Assembly: GCF_021730395.1 (NCBI RefSeq) | Contig: NC_069371.1 | Span: 3,720,001 to 3,784,000, forward strand | Direction of reading: 5' to 3' | Source of the DNA: Mercenaria mercenaria | Lineage: Eukaryota > Mollusca > Bivalvia > Venerida > Veneridae | DNA: 64,000 nucleotides | In this document: piece by piece, positions 11,375 to 22,556 of the stretch | Position numbering within the stretch: the first letter of the stretch is position 1 | How the letters are laid out: the number at the start of each line of letters is the position of its first letter | The notes under the pieces: model-generated | Database searches by the model: none | What the model saw: the letters and a program-made list of their open reading frames with translations, nothing else | Told to the model about the DNA's origin: nothing | Made by a program: the position numbers and the translations under genes

Positions 11375-11620
11375 TATGCTAACAAAGATATCCTGACGGT
11401 TTTATAACAGTCCAGTCATAAAGTCAGAATTGGTTTTAAAAAATAATGCAAAAAAAAACTGCTGAAATTTACAATAAATTCAAAATATCTCGCAAAATCG
11501 TTCTTGATGACTTATTCTAAATTAGTCAAGATATATTGAAAATTTAAAAAGTTTCTATTACCACAATCTGAGTTCTTAAGAACGTTTTTATAATACCGGT
11601 GGTATTGTTTCATAAGTTAA
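11375..11620 (+). repeat. Copy A of an unnamed interspersed repeat (pair with 27715-27935)
   Basis: Shared blocks with copy B occur in the same order: GATATCCTGACGGTTTTATAAC versus GATGTCCTGAAAGTTTTATAAC (differing at a few bases), then AAAATCG with a TTGATGA-type block, then AAAAAGTTTCTATTACCACA versus AAAAAGTTCCTATTACCACA, then GGTGGTATTGTTT versus AATGGTATTGTTT. The family is unrecognised and non-coding. Confidence 0.6.
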
Positions 11621-12289
11621 GTGTTGAGGAAACCTCTTGTAACGGAAAAGGAGCAGTATACAGTACTTTTTAGGGTAGAATTCGCAGTAAAACTTCTTGG
11701 TATAAAGTAAGCGTTGTAATTGTTACAAACGTGACTGATAAAATTGAGAATTACGATTCATTTCGAAATGACAAACTTACTGGCTATGATTATCCGTTAC
11801 CTTTTTCTCTGAGAAACTTGTGCTCGAAAAGAGGTTTGAAAACTGTACATCATCATCATCATCTTGATCAGTATCGCCTCACTCTAGAAGAGAATACTCG
11901 CGATTTGATTAACATATTGTGCATTCACAGTCTTAAGTATTCACATCTAAACTGGACTAAAAGTTTCTTTTCAAGAACAGTTAAAACAAAGGCATTAAAA
12001 AGGTGTTGTTGTTTCCTAGAACAGCCTTAAAGCCCTCCGGTGTGGACTGATTTACGGCATGTTGCGGCAAGCGGTTTCCAAACGGTCGCACAGGTAAAAA
12101 AAACAACAACACGTATTTGCTTGTTGTACTCAATAATACTACAATGTACTATAATTATTCAATTATCAGTGAAGTGAAAGCATTTATTTCATAAAATAAG
12201 TCAAAGTAAACTTCTGTCCCAGTTTTTAAAGAAAATGTCATGTTGTACATGTATGTTGAAAAAATTACATCACATTGACACACCTCAGG
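11621..12289. other. Non-coding stretch, nothing recognised
   Basis: A 99-codon frame (11731-12030) with an HHHHH run from a CAT repeat has no domain features and is not called a gene. Confidence 0.4.
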
Positions 12290-12490
12290 ACATATGGCAA
12301 TTTTCTCGGAAGATTCAAGATGCCCCTCTGAGCGTTATTTCAGGTATGTATGGCCACCTTGTAGAACCACTGATCTTCCGAAAGCCGGCCGGAGGGCTAA
12401 CATGACGACCTGATGTGGGCTCAAACCCACTGAGACTATGGTTATGTGATTTGATACCAACAACCTTCACCATTGGCCACAGCGGTATCT
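12290..12490 (-). repeat. Degenerate tRNA-derived SINE, antisense copy
   Basis: Read in reverse it follows the SINE at 14489: a tRNA-like head (TGGCCAATGG near 12475, box-B-like GGGTTTGAGCCC near 12425), then GCCGGCTTTCGGAAGATCAGTGGTTCTAC, which matches the body block GGCTTACGGAAGGTCGGTGGTTCTAC. It is diverged and lacks a clean tail. Confidence 0.6.
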
Positions 12491-13379
12491 TGTAAGATGT
12501 ACTAGGAGACCAGATAGACTGTTAAAAATAAAACATTTCTGAAAAGGAGATTGAAAATAGAACTTTCATATTTCTGGGCCATGTAATGTAATATTCTGTG
12601 AGTTTATTATTAAATCCTTAGTTACAAATAAGGCTCTGTCAGAGTAGAACTATATTTCCCTTGCTTTTCTTGCTTTAGTGCAACTTTTACTGGAAAAAGA
12701 TGAATGAAATACAAGTGGAACAGAGTCTGTGAATTTGGGAGATTAGATTGAGAACAAAAGGAAAACTCGGTAACGCTCAGTCAGAGTTACTTTTAACTAG
12801 AAATTACAATATTTCTAATCTCAAGATACTGAAGACAGCTTTTAGGTGTGGTTGCTTACCATTTCTTGGTTCACCAAGACAACAAGAAAATCATGGAACT
12901 TCAATTTCTTTTCTGCAGCATTTTTGGTTGCAGGTTTATCCCGCTACCAAAGTTAAAGTGTATTTCTGAGAATCATAGCATCTTTATTTTATTCCGAATC
13001 ACATCCAAAGGATGTTCATGTGCTACACAAAACAGTCCCATTCATGAACAGTGCGGATGAATCATCATTGAACAAGCAGTTCTTATTCAACCTTGTATCC
13101 ACTCACACTGACCATTTAGATTATATAATGATAAGGTATTCCAGCCCATGGTTACATCACAGGCTGGGTCAGGCAGAGTTCATCTTCGATATGAGGCACA
13201 TAAAATTTGTATTTGTTTCTCATTCATATATTTTCATAGACTGGTATTTAAATAGAAAATAAATCTACTAAAAACCCGCAACCATCAGACATTTCAAGGC
13301 TTTGATTTAATTTTTGTCTCATCAATAGAATATCAAGAAATTGTTAAACCAAACTGGTAAACATAAAAATTGAATGAAC
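12491..13379. other. Non-coding stretch, nothing recognised
   Basis: Several overlapping short frames but no domain or splice support. Confidence 0.4.
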
Positions 13380-13978
13380 ATAACAGTCGAAAAAGGGCCA
13401 AATACAGCCATAACAGAGTTATGAAACCTATACAGTGAAAGTCAGATCTTCACAGTGGAGAAGTGTGTAAAGTTCCAGTCCATTCCCTTTGGTGGGTACT
13501 GAGATACTAGCTCAAATCCAAAAACTTTCCCAAAAATCGAAGAAGGCGCTTAATTTAAAAAAAAAAGAGTTATGGAACCTGTGTAATGCAAGTAAGTTCC
13601 AGCTTACAGTCGAAAAGGGACATAATCTTATTAAAATGCGAATTAGAGTTATGGAACCTGTGCATTGCATGTCAGATCATCAGTGAACAAATGTGTAAAG
13701 TTTCAATCCATACCCACCAGTGGGTACTGAGATAGCAGCTTACATACAAAAAATTAACCAAACTATAGCTTAAGTGAAAAAGGGACATGGTTTTATATAT
13801 TTAGCAACAACGAGTTATGAAACATTTGCGATGTACGTCAGTTAGCGTGTGAAGTTTCAACCCATTCTCAAGAGTGGTTGCTGATATACCAGCTTACGTA
13901 CAACAACTTAACCAAATCGGGATGCCAACGCGGACGCGTCCAGTAGCACTAGCTATTCTTCAAACAGTTGAGCTAATA
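13380..13978 (+). mobile_element. Minisatellite-cored element R14, degenerate, same family as R11
   Basis: Three to four diverged units contain AGTCGAAAAAGGGACATAAT, GAGTTATGGAACCTG, TGGGTACTGAGATA-CAGCTTACATAC and AAAACTTAACCAAA. It ends with ATCGGGATGCCAACGCGGACGCG (13919-13941) and then AGCTATTCTTCAAACAGTTGAGCTAATAA. The last block parallels the 3' end of R11 (59440-59510). The 5' hairpin head is not visible, so this copy is 5'-truncated or too diverged. Confidence 0.65.
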
Positions 13979-14488
13979 AATTGAAGGTTAAATCCTCTTC
14001 CAACTTACCAAGATCTGATAACACAAACACAGCCGTCGAACAAGCGTTTGGTCATATCTCTTGAATTTTTCCTATAGGAAAGTATTGTTCAAGACTTATC
14101 CAAGGGTGGTTGTGATACTTAAGTTCCTTTTACTTTGCAATTGTTTATAGACATTTGATTAAATATGACTGAAATCATCACATCACGTAAGAACATGTAT
14201 TAAATGCGTCTGCGTGTGAAGCATATATCATTTTGTAGTTACATGGTATGTTTTTCACGGTTCGACTGTTATCTTTCAGAGTACAACATATTTCATAAAG
14301 ACGTTTAAACTATATGCAACTATCATAGTTGCAGTCTATAGAAGGAAAGAGGTGTATGGGAGAAGAGGAGGCGGGATGGAATTCTCTATTATTCATACAG
14401 GCAGACTTATTTATATCCAAATTTAATGCAGTCATGTTACACCAATTTGCTGAAATGGCTACAAACTCTGCTTGTACGTATAAGAAGG
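13979..14488. other. Non-coding stretch, nothing recognised
   Basis: No gene or repeat recognised between R14 and the SINE. Confidence 0.4.
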
Positions 14489-14749
14489 GGCCTCCGTGGC
14501 CGAGTGGTTAAGGTCGCTGACTTCAAGTCACTTGCTCCTCACCGATGTGGATTCAAGCCTCACTCGGGGCGTTGAATTCTTAATGTGAGAAAGCAATCCA
14601 GCTGGCTTACGGAAGGTCGGTGGTTCTACCCAGGTGCCCGCTCGTGATGAAATAATGCACGGAGGGACCCCAGGGGTCTTCCTCCACCATCAAACTGGAA
14701 AGTCACCATATGACCTATAATTGTGTCGATGCGACGTTAAACCCAACAA
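14489..14749 (+). repeat. tRNA-derived SINE
   Basis: The tRNA-like head GCCTCCGTGGCCGAGTGG (box A TGGCCGAGTGG) has a box-B-like GGATTCAAGCC about 50 bp on, and resembles tRNA-Ser/Leu. The body contains GGCTTACGGAAGGTCGGTGG and CACCATATGACCTATAATTG. The tail is GACGTTAAACCCAACAAAAA. Such tRNA-headed SINEs are abundant in bivalves and use LINE machinery for copying. This is the best preserved copy in the window and serves as reference for the antisense copies at 12290, 60810 and 61166. Confidence 0.85.
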
Positions 14750-14930
14750 AAATGTGTACGTATAAGCGGCTGCAGTCATATCTTGCCATTATTTACTTAC
14801 AGTACATACGTAGGTCATTTTTAAAACAATCATGTTTGTAGCTGTTTGTTAATGAAAATTATGCCATGCTTACATTAAAGCAGATTTCTTTCCGTGATCG
14901 TAAATATGATTTTTTCCCACAAATCGCTTG

Positions 14931-15513
14931 TAGATATAAGACGGGGGCATCATAATGTTTAATTATCAAATGTACCTTTCCAACAGTAAAACAATTTGTT
15001 ACTGACATAATAAGTTAAGACGGGGGCATCATAATGTTTAATTATCGAATGTACCGTTTCAACAGTAAAACAATGTGTTACTGACATAATAAGTTAAGAC
15101 GGGGGCATCATAATGTTTAATTATCAAATGTACCTTTTCAACAGTAAAACAAGTTGTTACTGACATAATAAGTTAAGACGGGGGCATCATAATGTTTAAT
15201 TATCAAATGTACCGTTTCAACAGTAAAACAATGTGTTACTGACATAATAAGTTAAGACGGGGGCATCATAATGTTTAATTATCAAATGTACCTTTTCAAC
15301 AGTAAAACAAGTGTTGTTAGTTAGACGGGACTAATAAATATAAAGTTAAGGTTACTGACTATAAGACGGGGCATCATAATGTTTAATTATCAAATGTACC
15401 GTTTCAACAGTAAAACAATGTGTTACTGACATAATAAGTTAAGACGGGGGCATCATAATGTTTAATTATCAAATGTACCGTTTCAACAGTAAAACAATGT
15501 GTTACTGACATAA
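14931..15513. repeat. 79-bp tandem array running into the C1q stop codon
   Basis: About seven units. GTTACTGACAT recurs at 14998, 15077, 15156, 15235, 15351 (after one rearranged unit), 15422 and 15501, giving a period of 79 except around 15300-15351. Each unit contains AAGACGGGGGCATCATAATG and TTTCAACAGTAAAACAA. The last GTTACTGACAT at 15501 contains the TAA stop codon (complement of TTA at 15502-15504) of the C1q gene on the minus strand, so the array begins at the coding end of that gene and continues through its 3' flank. Confidence 0.9.
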
Positions 15514-17169
15514 AAGTACTCCCGAAAATGTAGTTGCACGCATCTGTGAACTTCCTTCAATAGAGTCCCCCGACTCGGCTGAGTCTACTGCCGTCCAAAC
15601 GCTCTCCCCGGCTTTCAGTCGAAGAACTACGGAGTTACTTCCCATGGTGCGGTACCCTGGATACGGATGTATTACTACTGTAGACCGCAGTTCCCCGTTG
15701 ACCACAATCTTGACCCAGATTCTATGATCGTCGTAGTTCTCAACGGCAAAAGTGAATAGGTAAACACCATTTGTTGGGGCTGTGAAAACACCAGTGTGAA
15801 CATTGTACGCGTTGCCCTCGTTCAAGACGACTCCGCCGTGCTGTATCGTATGATCGGGACCAAGGCCTGTCACCTTGCGATTGAGATACACCGAGAACGC
15901 CGTGCATTCACCACTTTGTCGTGCTAGAAAAGAATATCAAAATATCGTACAAACCTCATGATTTACTGATATTATAAAACAAAACGCGGTTTTCTTGCAA
16001 TTGGTCCTGAAGCTAAAACTATTCTAAGACTGCATTGGACATGCTTGGAACTGAAAGAAATTATGGTCTCTGCTATTTTAGCTATTTAGCTTAGTTCCGA
16101 TTAGCCGGATAAAAATTGACGACAAAATCAACAATCCGCTATAAAGGAGAATTATATATCACAAAGAAGCTTATATTATATGTCATGTGATTTATAAACC
16201 CAACAAAATAAATAATAAACTTTTCAGAGAGTTAATATATAGCGTCTTTGTTGTTCCCATTTGACTAAACTATTGAAATGTCACTGCTCATTTGTGAGAC
16301 ATGATAAGAGACAGAAGGAGAAATCATTCAGATACAGGTGTGTCCGCCTCAATAAACCTAGCTCTTACACCAAGTTATAGACTGCCTTTTATTTATCGTG
16401 CACGGTGTTATAGCACACAAATCCGTCTTTCCTAGGTCGGAGGCACTCATAAGCATCTCAGAAATTTTCAGTTTCTGGACAGGAATATACAGATCACTAA
16501 CATGCGATATTTAAAATATTGTTTAATTAATTTTTATTATAATTATGTTTTTCTATTAATATTTCACACGTGAACTGAAGCGCGTAAACACGATAAAATG
16601 TAAAATAAGTATAAGGTCACTATTGTGTTTCAGTATTAACATAAACTGTCAATAATGAAAATGAAATATATTTAATTGAATGAAAGTATCGTGGGACAAA
16701 TACCTTGTCGTCTGTTTGGCACGCTTTGATGTCCAGTGAGCTTCCCAAACCGACCCTTTAAACTACTCTGGCTTCCTGCATGGTCCTTTGTAGAATTCTG
16801 ATAAGGATCATGGTCATTTCCTGTATATTCACCATGCGTCTTGTCGCTTAAAGAATGGATCAAAGACTGGAAATAGTCACTAGCCTGTTTAACTTGTTTT
16901 TCACACTTCAGAATCTTGGTTGCTTGAGTGTTCAGACGATCACTGAGAGTCCTGATTACTCTGTCCTGATCATTTATCTTCTCCTCGTATTTTCTGTTGA
17001 GGTTCGTCTGCTTTTCGAGTTTTGCTTCAATTTCCGCCAACTTCAAGTCAAATGTCCTCACAAACTGCGACAGTTCATGGACACTGTACGTCCGCGGACT
17101 ATCTTCACACGAGCAACTCTGAATAAACAAAACTAATACAAAAATTAGACTTTTAGTCATTGTGCTCAT
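15502..17169 (-). CDS. Secreted coiled-coil and C1q-domain protein (two exons)
   Basis: Exon 1 is 17169-16704 and exon 2 is 15923-15502 on the minus strand. The donor is CAAG|GTATTT, the acceptor is TTTTCTAG|CACGAC, and the phase-1 join is exact. Together they give 295 residues plus stop. Residues 1-21 form a signal peptide (KSLIFVLVLFIQSCSC). Residues about 28-95 are a charged heptad-rich coiled coil (LAEIEAKLEKQTNLNRKYEEK). Residues about 160-295 are a C1q domain (CTAFSVYLNRKV..., VYLFTFAVENYDDHRIWVKI, GSNSVVLRLKAGESVWT, ATTFSGVLLC). Bivalve C1q-domain proteins are secreted pattern-recognition lectins. The coiled coil replaces the collagen stalk and probably drives trimerisation (inference). 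The ligand is unknown. Confidence 0.92.
15924..16703 (-). other. Intron of the C1q-domain gene
   Basis: A 780-bp GT-AG intron, AT-rich, with no inserted element recognised. Confidence 0.85.
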
Positions 17170-17725
17170 TTTTAATGTGTCAAGACTTCAGAATTTTGTT
17201 CAATGTACATGTATATTATATTTATCACCAACCTTATCTTTTGATTTTACCATGTCCCACTTTATGGCGACATTTTGTGTGCGTCTTTGAGATAAAACAA
17301 GTTAGTTATCTACCTTTATGATTAATGGCATATTTAAGTCAGTTTAGTAAACAGACAAACGCATTTCCGAGTCAAAAGTATTTTTAAAGTTCAAAGGCGC
17401 CCATGTTAGATTAGAAGAGTAGACATTAAAATAACGAGAAAAAAAAATGAATCAGTCCATATCGTTGATTTTAAATTCTAATTTAAATTATGCATGCGCT
17501 TGGAAGAAAACCTACTTTACAGTTCAAACACACATGCGTGTACAATTTCATTACCACACGATGTATCTGTTTACTTTGACTTTAATGACACGCCATACTT
17601 TGCTACGGGAAAGGTCCACTCCAATACATTAGAAACAATTTTATTCAAGGCGACATGTGGACTAAACCATTCTCTTTGCTTAGGATATTACAGTTTTTTT
17701 CTTATCACTAAGATGCATATTATAT
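17170..17725. other. 5' flank of the C1q gene
   Basis: No coding support. Promoter elements cannot be assigned with confidence. Confidence 0.4.
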
Positions 17726-17905
17726 AAATATTGCATTTCTGAGAGGGTGATATGAAAAATGTTCACCGCGAGATATATGAATATTGACTTCGGCTGGCGC
17801 CTCGGTCAATATTCATATATCTCGCGGTGAACGGCGCCTCGGTCAATATTCATATATCTCGCGGTGAACATTTTTCATATCACCCTCTCAGGAATGCAAT
17901 ATTTA
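17726..17905. mobile_element. Near-perfect palindromic MITE
   Basis: AAATATTGCATTTCTGAGAG on the left pairs with CTCTCAGGAATGCAATATTT on the right. The arms are about 64 bp and include GGGTGATATGAAAAATGTTC and ACCGCGAGATATATGAATAT. The centre is GGCGCCTCGGTC plus a 37-bp tandem duplication of the right-arm tip (GGCGCCTCGGTCAATATTCA occurs twice, from about 17797 and 17834). It is non-coding and able to form a long hairpin. Confidence 0.85.
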
Positions 17906-18336
17906 TTTTATTATACCGAAAGCTTATAAGGGTCAAAACATTTACTGGAAAATCAACATAATTTATTTAACATTAAAAAGTAATTACTAACCAAATAACG
18001 AAGACAGAATTAAAGAATCTTTACTTGTTAGGACTCATAATCTGTGGCGACTTTGCTGTAATAAGACTTTTTTGATAGATTTAGTCGAGACGTTTACATA
18101 TCGCTGACCTCTATATTTATTCTAATATTTCAACATTGCGTCAAACAGTAGCATTCGAAAAACGGCGATAACTTTCTTTTTTCTAAATGAAACATATAAG
18201 TGTGAGTACTCATTTTCTTAGTTAGATCATTTCCAAACTTGTTGTTGTAGTTTCGATTCAATATTTGATGAAAAATTGTTTTCGAAATATTTTGCACGTA
18301 GCATAAAAAAGAAAATAATCTATGGGGAAGTATCAG
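17906..18336. other. Non-coding stretch, nothing recognised
   Basis: AT-rich gap between two palindromic repeats; it may be part of one larger element that contains both. Confidence 0.4.
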
Positions 18337-18490
18337 TCTCTCAACTGGTGATATGAAACAATAATATCACATGCGCAGAAAAACAAAATAACGCTGTTGC
18401 GCATGTGATATGAAATTATGGATCATATCACCTGCGCAGAAATTGAAAATAACGATTTTGCGCATGTGATATAAAATCACTGGGGAATAT
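18337..18490. repeat. Clustered inverted CATGCGCAG repeats
   Basis: Two successive hairpin pairs: ATATCACATGCGCAG ... TTGCGCATGTGATAT (18365-18410), then CATATCACCTGCGCAG ... TTTGCGCATGTGATAT (18424-18470). They are separated by GAAATTATGGAT. The ends GGTGATATGA and CACTGGGG recall the GGTGATATGAAAA of the palindrome at 17726. Confidence 0.75.
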
Positions 18491-20035
18491 GATATATTAT
18501 TCAAGTTAAACTAATGGGAAATTTGCATTGGACATTTATGTGAGGTATAATAAGAATGGATACTGGTGCCATGTAATGCATCACTGCTTTGATGCTACCC
18601 TATCATTTCCGTTATCATTTCTACATGTACAAACTACAGAGGTATTAATTGGAAAGATATATTCAACCGATATACAACAGAAGTATATTATTGCTATAAA
18701 TATACCCACCGTATCAATGTGATCCCTATTCTAACATAGCACTCTTTTGGTAGGAAGTCAGGCGTTGTATAATCTGCGATAAACAACAGTTGACGCGCGA
18801 ACCGGTGAGAGAATATTATGGCGTCATAGTCGCAAGACGTTCGGCTTTCTATTACTTGGACGAATGAAGTTCAACTTAATTTTTATCATCATGTTTAACG
18901 AGCATGTTAAACTTATTAAAACTGGACCTCCGCGTGGTTTACCTTTTGATTTACCACCGTTCATCGTTCAGTGCACTCAGCCCTAGCTCTCGTGGTTCAA
19001 TCCCTGACCTTGTGAACTCTGAACCGTGGTAAATCAGATGATTAAAAACGCAAAAGCCTTGACCATTTGATAGAAACTTTTTATTTGCGCCTTTCCACAT
19101 TAAATTAGTTATACTCATTGGATAAAAATGATATAATGCTCGGCAAAGAATCGCCCTTTATTTAGCGCGTTTAATAAATAATTCAATAAAAGACACCCCT
19201 GTTTGTTCATTCTATACTAGTTTATAGGTTATAATGCAGTAATTCGGTCCAAAATGTGCTTCCGTGGTGTATCGAAAGAAGTCCCTAATAAATATATCCC
19301 ATTTTTTCCATTTTTCGTGCATTTGCGCGTAAATCGGGGGCCAAATGGGCATTATTTCACTTGTGGAATGAATTTTACATAAAATAGGACACGTTTCATG
19401 CTAATACTCGCATGTTTTCGAGTTGTTTAATTGAAAACGAAAGTAGGGTGTTTATTCTGCGGACCTCTTTCTGAAATGCGGCAATATGAGGGTACCTGAC
19501 TTCAGTTGACTTGCATTTCAGTGCATACTATTCAACACCCCTTTTTCTTTTCGTTTTCTTGAAGCAAATGTATGGATATCTTGTGGAAAATAGGTCTACG
19601 ACGGACGGTGAAAATCTAGAAACTGTAACAAAATTGTTCTAAAGTAGCTGACTTTTATATGAAACAAAGAACAATTTCTTTTATTGGTATATAGCCTTAG
19701 TGTAGCATTAGCTATTACAGTCATATTGATTCGTTTCCTAGTCCAATCTAAGACGAAACCGACCTCACACCTGTTTGGATTGAAAAAGTCAACAAATATG
19801 TTAAGAGTTCTGGAACTATTTTAAACGTGTTCTTAAATAATTATACAAAATAAATACTCAATTAATACTAATTAATCACACTCGCAATCATTTGTAATGA
19901 TTATATACAAAGTAGGTGCTCTCCTTTCAGTACCAGGAGATAGCTATAAGATCTTAATGATGCAAATTTAATTCTACATAAAGCATCTAGATCTATAAAT
20001 AAAAAAGCATGCTGATTTCAAAAATATATTCCTTA
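18491..20035. other. Non-coding stretch, nothing firm
   Basis: A possible tRNA-like relic (GTGGTTCAATCCC near 18991) is too weak to call. No gene is supported. Confidence 0.4.
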
Positions 20036-20310
20036 CAAATGGCCGCATAGCAACAAGGCAAAATAATAGTAGACCCGGTTTGATGAGTCTGTTCATGAAT
20101 AGTAATGTAAAGTGCAACACCTCTCATACCTCCAACCCACTCCTCCAAGCACCAGCTTAAGCGGAATTTTATTACACAAATTTTGAATTTAAGCACTAGT
20201 TGTAAAATCTGTAAGAAGACCTTTTTTTCGGAGCATAGAATGCAACTAAGGAAAATGACAGCAGACTCGGTTTGTAAAGCCATGATGAATGGGTACCTTA
20301 AGCATGTAGA
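20036..20310. repeat. Unnamed interspersed repeat, related to 36425-36580
   Basis: Shared blocks are AATAGTAGACCCGGTTTG/AATAGCAGACTTGGTTTG, GAGTCTGTTCAT/GAGTCTGTTTAT, TGCAACACCTCTC and AAATCTGTAAGAAGA/AAATCTATAAGAAGA. The block CAGCAGACTCGGTTTG (near 20258) recurs within this copy, so the element contains an internal duplication. It is non-coding. Confidence 0.6.
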
Positions 20311-21072
20311 ACTATAAACTAATAGCAAAAACATTCTGAGACAGAAATAGACGCATTACTTTAAAGACAATGGGATACTCAAATCTATAAGAAAACAAGT
20401 ACGAAAGTTGCTGCAAGATGCAGCAAAAGGAAACCCCGCGCCAAACAAAGCAGTGTATGTAGTACTTACAGAACAGGAGTCAGTCTGATGGGGTTCTAGA
20501 ATGTTGGAGAAATATCATTGCCTTTGTAGTGTGTTCAGGAATTTTATGGTTGTATTTAGTGACCTATTTTTGGACTGATCATATGCGAAATCGACCTTGA
20601 TTAATTATTCTAAGTTTTGGTATACGTAATAAAATGTATTGTGTACACAAGGTTGTTCTTAGATTCAGAATTCAAAACTCTTAACAGTGACTTGATATGA
20701 CTTGAACTGTCAGACATGGGCGGATACCTTTAAAGTACCATCTTGTAACAGCAATAACATAATAAAAGACGATTCGTTCAATTTTATAGGTTACCGTTTA
20801 ATATTATTGAATTGCTAAACACAACTTAAGTTGAAGCAGCATTACTGTCGTAACTTGTATCTGACAGGTATTTGAGTTTATATTAATAAAGGAATTTATT
20901 TCAAATTATAATACTATACTATGTCCCTTTGGAAAAATACGACGCAAAATATATTTCTATTATATTGACATAAATTGATATGGTCATTAACAACATCTTA
21001 CACTGTTTTATAGTGAGTTTTTCACAATCATTTTATGTCGATTCGTTTCTTAATCAAAATTTAAGAAGCACG
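20311..21072. other. 3' flank of the sulfotransferase-like gene
   Basis: A minus-strand AATAAA (complement TTTATT at 20895-20900) lies about 175 bp beyond the stop codon and is a plausible poly(A) signal. Otherwise non-coding. Confidence 0.45.
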
Positions 21073-22326
21073 TTATTTTGAAGATTCAGGCAGCACAAGC
21101 GCTTCTCCTAGGTTTGGTAAATCAAACTCAGCAAGTATTTTATTAGCTTTTATCACGTTCTCTTCGCTCACTTTTCTTCTTTTCAGATTTTGTATATTTT
21201 CTCTGCTCACCGTACTCCCAGCTTGTGAATCCTCAGCAAAAGCTTTTAAAGCCAATCCAATATGTTTCTTGTCGATATTCAGTTCATCAAACACTTTCTG
21301 CAGTGTTCCAACTTTGTCAGCAATCAAGTCTTCGTATAGAATAGGTGTAGCCACTCCACATTGCTGTTGAAAATTTCTGACAATTGTAATACAATTTGCC
21401 CACATATACGTAAACTGTTCAACCGTGTTCATTTTATCCGCTATTTCGGTAAAATCATGGTCTTCTAGCATATGACAGAAATAATAATAGAATCGACGTC
21501 GAAACCATGGAACGTATTTAGAGAAAGTGTCATTGTCTATCAGGTACATGGCCAAACTTTGAGCGGTTTCAGACAGCATCACTCCAAGGAAAGATGAAAC
21601 AGTCTTTAAGCTGTTCCGGTACCCAAATATGATTGAAAACTCCGGGTAGTGCTTCCTTATGTCACCAGTAAGACATGTTCCACACACTCTTGTCTTGATG
21701 CATACTCTTTCCATATCTTTATGCGGTTTACACAGAATTCTTATCGTTGACACAAGAAGACGTTCATATTCAGACTCTGACACTGATTTCTGTTTCCGAA
21801 TATATCCGAGATTTGTGAGGCAGTCTGGTTCCGCGTGGAGAATGGTTCCAGGAATGTTTCCTATGGCTTTTGCTAGCAAAGTAGAACCGCATCGTCCAGT
21901 GCTCGGCATAAAACAAACTTTGACTTTCGGATCGCCAATGCCGTCTGCAAGTTGACACAAAGACGCAAGAGGCATTTTAATAAGTTTAGTAGCATGTCTG
22001 AACTGACCGATATATTGAAATGCGTTTGTTTCCGGATTGAAAACATCAATAAGTTCAGATGTCTCAACAAAATAAGCATTTTCCCTTGTCAGACAGTACA
22101 GGGAAACGTTCTGCTGCAGAACATACGACGGGTGAGTGTACCTTTCATGAAACGCGATAAAATCCTGCGATGAAACGACATCTATCATAAAAAACTTTCG
22201 ACGCCACACAATAGTTTTCACTTCACAACTAGATTCAAAGCTCGACCTTTTTGGTGAAACAAGATATTGAATACAGTTAATAATCATACGTAAAATTGAA
22301 AACAAGCAATATCCCATAGAGGACAT
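21073..22326 (-). CDS. Sulfotransferase-like P-loop protein, intronless
   Basis: 417 residues in one frame. The hydrophobic N terminus (about residues 6-23, YCLFSILRMIINCIQYLV) may be a signal anchor for a Golgi type II protein. PSTGRCGSTLLAKAIG (141-156) fits the 5'-phosphosulfate-binding loop of PAPS-dependent sulfotransferases. IIFGYRNSLKTVSSFLG (about 232-248) fits the 3'-phosphate-binding segment, with R237 and a following serine. The C-terminal half (LEDHDFTEIADKM..., ILYEDLIAD, then a charged helical tail) resembles the lid and helical regions of this fold. Likely role: transfer of sulfate from PAPS to a carbohydrate or other acceptor; the substrate cannot be inferred. The start at 22326 is the first ATG in frame; a second ATG nine bases on is equally possible. 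An intronless gene could be a retrocopy. Confidence 0.75.
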   Translation of the reverse strand: MSSMGYCLFSILRMIINCIQYLVSPKRSSFESSCEVKTIVWRRKFFMIDVVSSQDFIAFHERYTHPSYVLQQNVSLYCLTRENAYFVETSELIDVFNPETNAFQYIGQFRHATKLIKMPLASLCQLADGIGDPKVKVCFMPSTGRCGSTLLAKAIGNIPGTILHAEPDCLTNLGYIRKQKSVSESEYERLLVSTIRILCKPHKDMERVCIKTRVCGTCLTGDIRKHYPEFSIIFGYRNSLKTVSSFLGVMLSETAQSLAMYLIDNDTFSKYVPWFRRRFYYYFCHMLEDHDFTEIADKMNTVEQFTYMWANCITIVRNFQQQCGVATPILYEDLIADKVGTLQKVFDELNIDKKHIGLALKAFAEDSQAGSTVSRENIQNLKRRKVSEENVIKANKILAEFDLPNLGEALVLPESSK

Positions 22327-22436
22327 GACACATCCAAATGTCCGACAGAAACGACATGGTTATGTTATATATATTAAATTTCAAGTTAACTATCTATACA
22401 TATACCAGGTGGTGATGTATGTTTTAAATCCTATGG

Positions 22437-22556
22437 CAATGAACTCTACATATGCACACAACCGAGACAATTTTTTAAAGGTCGGCGATCGGCGATATTT
22501 CAATGAACTCTACATGTTTTCGTATGCACACAACCGAGACAACTTTAAAGGTGGAG
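22437..22556. repeat. Two-copy tandem repeat upstream of the sulfotransferase-like gene
   Basis: CAATGAACTCTACAT and GCACACAACCGAGACAA occur twice, about 63 bp apart, the first followed by GGTCGGCGATCGGCGATATT. It lies 110-230 bp upstream of the start codon and so may sit in the promoter (inference). Confidence 0.7.

Noticed and set aside
11731-12030. 99-codon frame with a histidine run
   Set aside because: The HHHHH comes from a CAT repeat. No signal peptide, domain or splice partner is visible, and similar lengths arise by chance in 64 kb.
18931-19030. Possible tRNA gene or SINE head (GGACCTCCGCGTGG, GTGGTTCAATCCC)
   Set aside because: No acceptor or anticodon stem could be folded by eye, and the body does not match the SINE at 14489.
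19993-20334. 113-codon minus-strand hydrophobic frame
   Set aside because: Overlaps an interspersed repeat (20036-20310) that also occurs at 36.5 kb without an open frame.
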